Shown piece after piece: positions 8,201 through 10,549 of a stretch of DNA of 10,549 nucleotides (position 1 is the first letter of the stretch; every line of letters begins with the position of its first letter). Position numbers and translations under genes: made by a program. Origin of the DNA: Candidatus Dormiibacterota bacterium. GTDB taxonomy: Bacteria > Chloroflexota > Dormibacteria > Aeolococcales > Aeolococcaceae. The notes under the pieces were generated by a model. It was not told the origin of the DNA. It searched no databases and worked only from the letters and a program-made list of their open reading frames with translations. Location: NCBI GenBank assembly GCA_019236085.1, contig JAFAJR010000220.1:1-10549 (forward strand). Reading direction: 5' to 3'.

Positions 8201-8761
8201 GTCGCTCACCAGGAAGAAAGGGTCCTCGCCGCTGCCGAGCAGCACCTGCATGTGTTCCGGGAGACGACCCTGGATGCGGCCGACGTGCAGCGAGTATTCG
8301 CACAGCTGCAACAGCGCTTCAGCCTTAGCCCGGCGCGCCAGCTTGGCGTCGGCGACCTCGTAGGAGAAGTCTCCGAGCGCACTCGGCTGCGGGCGCTTCA
8401 CCAGGAAGTCTGCCCGACCGTACCAATCGCCATCGAAGAACACCGGCTGGTAGATCACGTCGTAGCCCGCATGCATCGCGGTGACTGTCTGCGCCGCCAG
8501 CGCTTCGATGGCTGCGGGGTCGTCGCCGGCAAACGAGCCCAGGAACTCCTTGATGCTGCAGCCGGAATCGCGAAAACGCTGCAGGCACGAGTCCTCGTGC
8601 ACCGAACCGAGGTGGGAGAGCATCTCTGCGACGGCGCTGGTGTCAGAGACGACGCTCTCTCCAAGGGCGCGCCGGTGCTTGAGCGAGGCCAGGTGCTCAC
8701 ACGCCAGGAAGTCCGAGAGGTCTGTGGCGCTCAGCACCAACCTGCCGTCGAGGATCTGCAT
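5282..8761 (-). CDS. TM0106-type RecB-like nuclease / RNase H-like exonuclease / SF1 helicase
   Basis: This 1159-residue protein appears to have three DNA-processing modules. Residues 10-230 form a Cas4/AddB-like PD-(D/E)XK nuclease, with Asp118 (GRADFLVK), the EVADAK core (Asp138, Lys140), Gln152 (LLQLCEYS), and Cys21 with Cys218, Cys221 and Cys227, the arrangement that holds a 4Fe-4S cluster in Cas4, AddB and Dna2. Residues 320-510 form a YprB-type RNase H-like (DEDD) domain with FFDIEGDP (Asp327, Glu329), HYAPYE, VDLYRVVRQG and DYNEADCRS (Asp497). Residues about 560-700 contain a beta-rich segment as in Dna2/Upf1 helicases. Residues 750-1125 form the SF1 motor: GPPGSGKT (770-777), VDEAGQ (882-887), LLGDPRQL (905-912), ETTRRM (948-953), TVDKFQGRE (1064-1072) and NVALSRAR (1102-1109). 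All expected catalytic residues seem intact. ATG 8761 overlaps the upstream small gene's stop in TGATG, and the DinB/TPR gene follows in GTGA. The family is widespread but to my knowledge lacks an assigned role; repair or defence is inference. Confidence 0.93.
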   Translation of the reverse strand: MQILDGRLVLSATDLSDFLACEHLASLKHRRALGESVVSDTSAVAEMLSHLGSVHEDSCLQRFRDSGCSIKEFLGSFAGDDPAAIEALAAQTVTAMHAGYDVIYQPVFFDGDWYGRADFLVKRPQPSALGDFSYEVADAKLARRAKAEALLQLCEYSLHVGRIQGRLPEHMQVLLGSGEDPFFLVSDYAAYHDTMRRRLRAGADAGFAGTYPNRVGHCGICQFARRCDQQRHADDHVSLVARIRSDQVRRLQMAGVTTVAALGTVGAEFEVPRLQPATLAALREQARLQSEGHHPNGTPRHELLGELEPGFGLCALPLPSPGDVFFDIEGDPWYGDESHEYLFGAAYRDADGVERYRCWEGHSPGDERRAFESFVDWVRDRRAAHPGMHVYHYAPYERSALLRLMSRYGTRENEVDDLLRGGVLVDLYRVVRQGIRLSTERYGLKQVELLYQPARSADVADAMESVVVYERWRLSGDDVASRDPALLQQIVDYNEADCRSTARLREWLEDQRAVMEDELGTVLARPPEAGELSDSQREAGERTLAEERLRGDLVEGVPDEPGHGSADGAARWLLAQLVGYHHREEKSALWSFYRRRELTEEELADDRDVLGPVTFVGEEMDDGGKPLERYRFAPQEHRIGEGDRVDDPCAAGPDGRRGGTTGRVVGLDSTAGVVVLQRSEGQRALGTPRFLAPGFPVRADVQPAAVAELAGEVIAAGFDVPPEWHAARSLLFADAPSVDGSSLRRAGESPLQAAVRLLEQNDAICLPVQGPPGSGKTHLGARIALARAAHGAVGVTALSHRAISGFLDEVCRARSEASLPVVVGQRVGRDETTRCTAEDLRVFSNTEQVAEALADCDVDVVGGTTWLFAHTRMRRMFDTLIVDEAGQMSLADVLAASRCARHLVLLGDPRQLRQVVHGIHPDGAAASALEHYLGDDITMPANRGLFLETTRRMTESLCTFVSSAFYEGRLHPDASCAEQHIVSSDGPLQGIRGCAVPHDGNRTASIEEARAVRAIVDSLLGLPWIASDGAPRTLSLEDLLVVAPYNAHVACLSSLLPDGARVGTVDKFQGREAAVSVFSMATSSTEDLPRNLEFLFSLNRMNVALSRARCLAVLVYSPELLKARCRTPEQMRLVNALCRFVQAAPAWTACGSRQLALVP

Positions 8762-8952
8762 CAGCGCGCGATGGTAGGCCGCAGCGGCAGCCGCAGCTGA
8801 CGGGCAGGCGGACGGACGGCTCGCCGCGCCGGGGTCGACCCTGCCGGCGCCGCCCGCGGCTCAACCCTGGCCCGTGCAGCACGGAACAGCTCCGCGTGCT
8901 GCTCGAGGAGCAGACGGGCCCTCTCCAGGTAGGTGGCGGTGGGCGCTTCCAT
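8761..8952 (-). CDS. 63-residue basic protein, first frame of the nuclease/helicase operon
   Basis: I do not recognise this product. The start is ATG 8952, preceded by GAAGG with an 8-base spacer, and the stop TGA shares its last base with the helicase start (TGATG). Residues 6-30 should form one amphipathic helix (TYLERARLLLEQHAELFRAA and on). The rest, from about 31, is Arg/Pro/Ala-rich and likely disordered. There are 13 Arg against 5 Glu, so the protein is strongly basic, with no membrane segment or cysteine. An upstream GTG at 9021 in the same frame would overlap the divergent GNAT start and is less likely. It might be a nucleic-acid-binding partner of the helicase, or a leader frame whose main role is to deliver ribosomes to it. 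In GC-rich DNA a frame this short can also arise by chance. The coupling and the ribosome binding site are the main support. Confidence 0.45.
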   Translation of the reverse strand: MEAPTATYLERARLLLEQHAELFRAARARVEPRAAPAGSTPARRAVRPPARQLRLPLRPTIAR

Positions 8953-8960
8953 GAGCCGCA

Positions 8961-8965
8961 CCTTC
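8961..8965 (-). promoter_or_regulatory. ribosome binding site of the small basic gene
   Basis: The minus strand reads GAAGG, 8 bases before ATG 8952. Neither the helicase (8761) nor the DinB/TPR gene (5285) has a comparable site. This is the likely ribosome entry point for the three-gene operon, and it decides the choice of 8952 over GTG 9021. Confidence 0.5.
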
Positions 8966-8973
8966 GCGCAGCG

Positions 8974-8995
8974 CCGCGACAACTGCCTGTCGCGG
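8974..8995. promoter_or_regulatory. candidate operator: perfect 8+8 inverted repeat
   Basis: CCGCGACA (8974-8981), a six-base spacer ACTGCC, then TGTCGCGG (8988-8995), the exact reverse complement. It lies in the 56-base gap between two divergent operons and ends one base before the proposed -10 box of the GNAT gene, so a bound dimer would cover the promoter spacer. A half-site separation of about 14 bases centre to centre (one and a half helical turns) is workable for a dimeric regulator. A short RNA hairpin for the minus-strand transcript is the alternative reading. Confidence 0.5.
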
Positions 8996-8996
8996 G

Positions 8997-9002
8997 TATC
9001 GT
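8997..9002 (+). promoter_or_regulatory. candidate -10 box for leaderless GNAT transcription
   Basis: TATCGT fits TANNNT and ends 6 bases before GTG 9009, the distance expected if transcription starts at the first base of the start codon. The gene has no Shine-Dalgarno sequence, which fits leaderless expression. No good -35 box is seen; at the usual spacing the region is CCGCGA, inside the inverted repeat. Confidence 0.4.
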
Positions 9003-9008
9003 CGAAGC

Positions 9009-9515
9009 GTGGAAGACCCACTCGTGGTGGTGCGACCGGCCACGGCGGCTGACTTCGCCGAGGCCGGTGCCGTGACTGCCGCTGCGTACTGCGAGTTCAT
9101 CACGCCGGGTGACAGCGGCGCCTACCTCGACCGGCTGCGCGACGTCGCCTCCAGGGCAGATGTCGGCGCAGTACTGGTGGCGCAGTGCGGGGATTCGATT
9201 GCGGGCACCGCCACGCTGGAGATCACCTCGCGGGTTCCCAGCTCGTGGCCCGCCGAGCCGCTGGCACCCGACGAGGCCCACCTGCGCATGCTCGGCGTCG
9301 ACCCCAGGTTCCGGGGTTGCGGCCTCGGCCGCCAACTCGTCGAGGCCGCCATCGACACGGCGCGGCTGCACGGCCGCACCAGGATCACGCTGGACACCAC
9401 GCGAGAGATGACAGCCGCCCAGGCGCTGTACCGCTCCATGGGTTTCCGCTATGTCGGGACGTCCCTGCGGCACCCGGAGATGCCGCTCCTGATGTTCGAG
9501 CTCAGCCTTGTCTAG
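9009..9515 (+). CDS. GNAT-family N-acetyltransferase
   Basis: This is a 168-residue single-domain acetyltransferase of usual GNAT length, expected to move an acetyl group from acetyl-CoA to an amine. VVVRPATAADFAEAGAV at residues 6-22 is the typical first strand and helix. LRMLGVDPRFRGCGLGRQLV (92-111) is motif A, with the R-x-x-G-x-G pyrophosphate loop at 100-105. ALYRSMGFRYVG (139-150) is motif B, ending in the conserved Gly-Phe. The residues that set substrate choice are not diagnostic, so the acceptor (small molecule, antibiotic or protein N-terminus) is unknown. GTG 9009 is the most upstream start available. The end overlaps the first codons of the WYL regulator gene, so the two are probably co-expressed. 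Confidence 0.9.
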   Translation: MEDPLVVVRPATAADFAEAGAVTAAAYCEFITPGDSGAYLDRLRDVASRADVGAVLVAQCGDSIAGTATLEITSRVPSSWPAEPLAPDEAHLRMLGVDPRFRGCGLGRQLVEAAIDTARLHGRTRITLDTTREMTAAQALYRSMGFRYVGTSLRHPEMPLLMFELSLV

Positions 9516-10515
9516 GGCCCGCGCCGTCGAGTACGAGCCGGGGAGCAAGGTGGCGCGGCTTGTGCACCTCATGACCCGGCTCTCCGGCACAGCCGCAGGG
9601 CTGACCACCAAGGACCTGGCCGACGACTTCGGGGTCAACCAGCGTACGGTGCAGCGCTACGTGCAGACCCTGCGGGAGAGCGCCGGGCTGGACATCGAGG
9701 AGCGAGACGGCCGGCTCAAGCTGGGCAAGGGCTCGCGGCTGCCTGCCATGCAGCTCGACCGCTACCAGGCCACGCTGCTGCTGGTCTCGCTGCGCCTGCT
9801 CCATCGCTCCCGCCCCGACCAGGACCCGGCGCTGATCGGCGCCCTGGCGCAGCTCTCACGCTCCCTTCAGGTGCCCGTGGTGACCCGCTACCTGGAGCGC
9901 ACCCTCAGTCACGCCGAGGAGCGCCCGGCCAACCCCGAGCGGCAACAATTGGAGCGAACGATCATCGACGCCTTCGTGGGATCGCGAGCCGTCGAGGTCG
10001 ACTACGTCGACGCCGAGGGGCGGGCCAGCCGCCGGGTGCTGCATCCGTACTTCCTGGAGCCGGCGGTCGAGGGACGCCACGTCTATGTCTACTCGTACGA
10101 CGAGACCGCCAAGGAGATGCGCTCGCTGCGCCTGGACCGGATGCAGCGGGCGCGGCTGCTGCCCACCACCTTCACCGTGCCATCCGACTTCGACATCGAC
10201 GCGGCGCTGGGCGCCGCCTGGGGCATCTGGGGCGGCGAGCCGCGCGACGAGGTGGTGCTCCGCTTCCGGCCGGATGCCGCGAGGCTGGTCCCCGAGGCTC
10301 GCTGGCATCCGAGTGCGACTCTCACTGAGCTCGCCGGCGGTGGCGTCGAGCTCCGCCTGAAGGTGGCGAGCGAGACCGAGATGCGGCCCTGGGTGATGCG
10401 CTGGGGGCCGCTGGTCGAGGTGATTGAGCCGGCCACGCTGCGGGAATACATCTCCAGGGCTCACACCGAAGCGGCAGCGCAGTACGCGCGGCGGTCGGCG
10501 AGCAAGCGAGGCTGA
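9508..10515 (+). CDS. WYL-domain transcriptional regulator (HTH-WYL-WCX)
   Basis: A full-length regulator of 335 residues from TTG 9508. An N-terminal winged helix-turn-helix at about 15-70 contains LTTKDLADDFGVNQRTVQRYV (32-52). A WYL domain spans about 147-215 with EVDYVDAEGRASRRVLHPYFL (163-183) and the MRSLRLDRM (204-212) that follows the name-giving motif. A WCX domain spans about 246-315 with VLRFRPDAARLV, RWHPS and MRWGPLVEVIEP. The WYL tripeptide itself is changed: RHVYVYSYD at 190-198 has VYV where WYL is usual. Such proteins bind DNA as dimers and sense nucleic acid or other ligands through WYL; PafBC, BrxR/CapW and DriD are known examples. TTG 9508 overlaps the GNAT gene by 8 bases. 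GTG 9550, with GGGGAG at 9540-9545, is a credible alternative start that would drop 14 residues. The next gene begins in the TGATG at the stop. Confidence 0.9.
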   Translation: MSRARAVEYEPGSKVARLVHLMTRLSGTAAGLTTKDLADDFGVNQRTVQRYVQTLRESAGLDIEERDGRLKLGKGSRLPAMQLDRYQATLLLVSLRLLHRSRPDQDPALIGALAQLSRSLQVPVVTRYLERTLSHAEERPANPERQQLERTIIDAFVGSRAVEVDYVDAEGRASRRVLHPYFLEPAVEGRHVYVYSYDETAKEMRSLRLDRMQRARLLPTTFTVPSDFDIDAALGAAWGIWGGEPRDEVVLRFRPDAARLVPEARWHPSATLTELAGGGVELRLKVASETEMRPWVMRWGPLVEVIEPATLREYISRAHTEAAAQYARRSASKRG

Positions 10516-10519
10516 TGCC

Positions 10520-10526
10520 GGAGGAG
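10520..10526 (+). promoter_or_regulatory. strong ribosome binding site of the last gene
   Basis: GGAGGAG lies 6 bases before ATG 10533. It favours 10533 over the in-frame ATG 10515 as the start of the next reading frame, and it is the best Shine-Dalgarno match in the window. Confidence 0.55.
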
Positions 10527-10532
10527 CAGGCG

Positions 10533-10549
10533 ATGGAGCAGAAGGACAA
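10533..10549 (+). CDS. start of an unidentified downstream gene (truncated by window end)
   Basis: ATG 10533 with the GGAGGAG site opens a frame reading M-E-Q-K-D before the sequence ends. ATG 10515, overlapping the WYL stop as TGATG, is in the same frame and would add six residues (MPEEQA). Either start implies tight coupling to the regulator. In actinobacteria WYL regulators often come as coupled pairs (PafB/PafC), so a second WYL protein is a reasonable guess, but five codons give no identification. Confidence 0.5.

Noticed and set aside
8697..9638. 313-codon minus-strand frame crossing the divergent gap
   Set aside because: It would run through the GNAT gene in antisense and across the inverted repeat and both proposed starts. 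The product has no family signature.
1..10549. CRISPR arrays, tRNA or rRNA genes, transposases, attachment sites
   Set aside because: No regularly spaced repeats, no tRNA cloverleaf arms or CCA ends, no conserved rRNA stretches and no transposase or integrase motifs were seen on either strand. The Cas4-like nuclease domain alone does not indicate a CRISPR system.

Overview
The window is very GC-rich and packed with protein genes on both strands. It starts genes with ATG or GTG (one possibly TTG) and shows no rRNA, tRNA, CRISPR array or insertion sequence. The gene families (4HBT_3-type thioesterase, XFP phosphoketolase with acetate kinase, TM0106-type nuclease/helicase, DinB-fold proteins, WYL regulators in coupled pairs) and the loose Shine-Dalgarno usage suggest an actinobacterium or a GC-rich Chloroflexota/Dormibacterota-like bacterium. 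The phylum is inferred from style and was not established by comparison.

Left end (1-1162): the N-terminal 113 codons of an alpha/beta hydrolase of the epoxide-hydrolase type run leftwards off the window. A double-hotdog acyl-CoA thioesterase diverges from it across only 28 bases.

Central-left (1207-4585): a phosphoketolase and a compact acetate kinase sit 10 bases apart. Together they turn pentose (or fructose) phosphate plus phosphate into a triose (or tetrose) phosphate and acetyl-phosphate, then acetyl-phosphate plus ADP into acetate plus ATP. The acetate kinase converges on the next gene with an 8-base overlap of the two stop codons.

Central-right (4578-8952, minus strand): three translationally coupled reading frames. 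These are a 63-residue basic protein of unknown function, a 1159-residue protein and a DinB-fold/TPR protein. The 1159-residue protein combines a Cas4/RecB-like nuclease with four cysteines, a DEDD-type RNase H-like exonuclease and an SF1 helicase of the Dna2/Upf1 kind. The junctions are TGATG and GTGA. This is the most interesting part of the window, an uncharacterised DNA-processing operon.

Right end (9009-10549, plus strand): a GNAT acetyltransferase, a full-length HTH-WYL-WCX regulator overlapping it by 8 bases, and the first codons of a further gene after a TGATG junction and a strong ribosome binding site. The 56-base divergent gap (8953-9008) between the nuclease/helicase operon and this operon holds a perfect 8+8 inverted repeat directly beside a TATCGT -10 box, placed for leaderless transcription of the GNAT gene. 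A simple inferred model is that the WYL protein controls both operons from this site.
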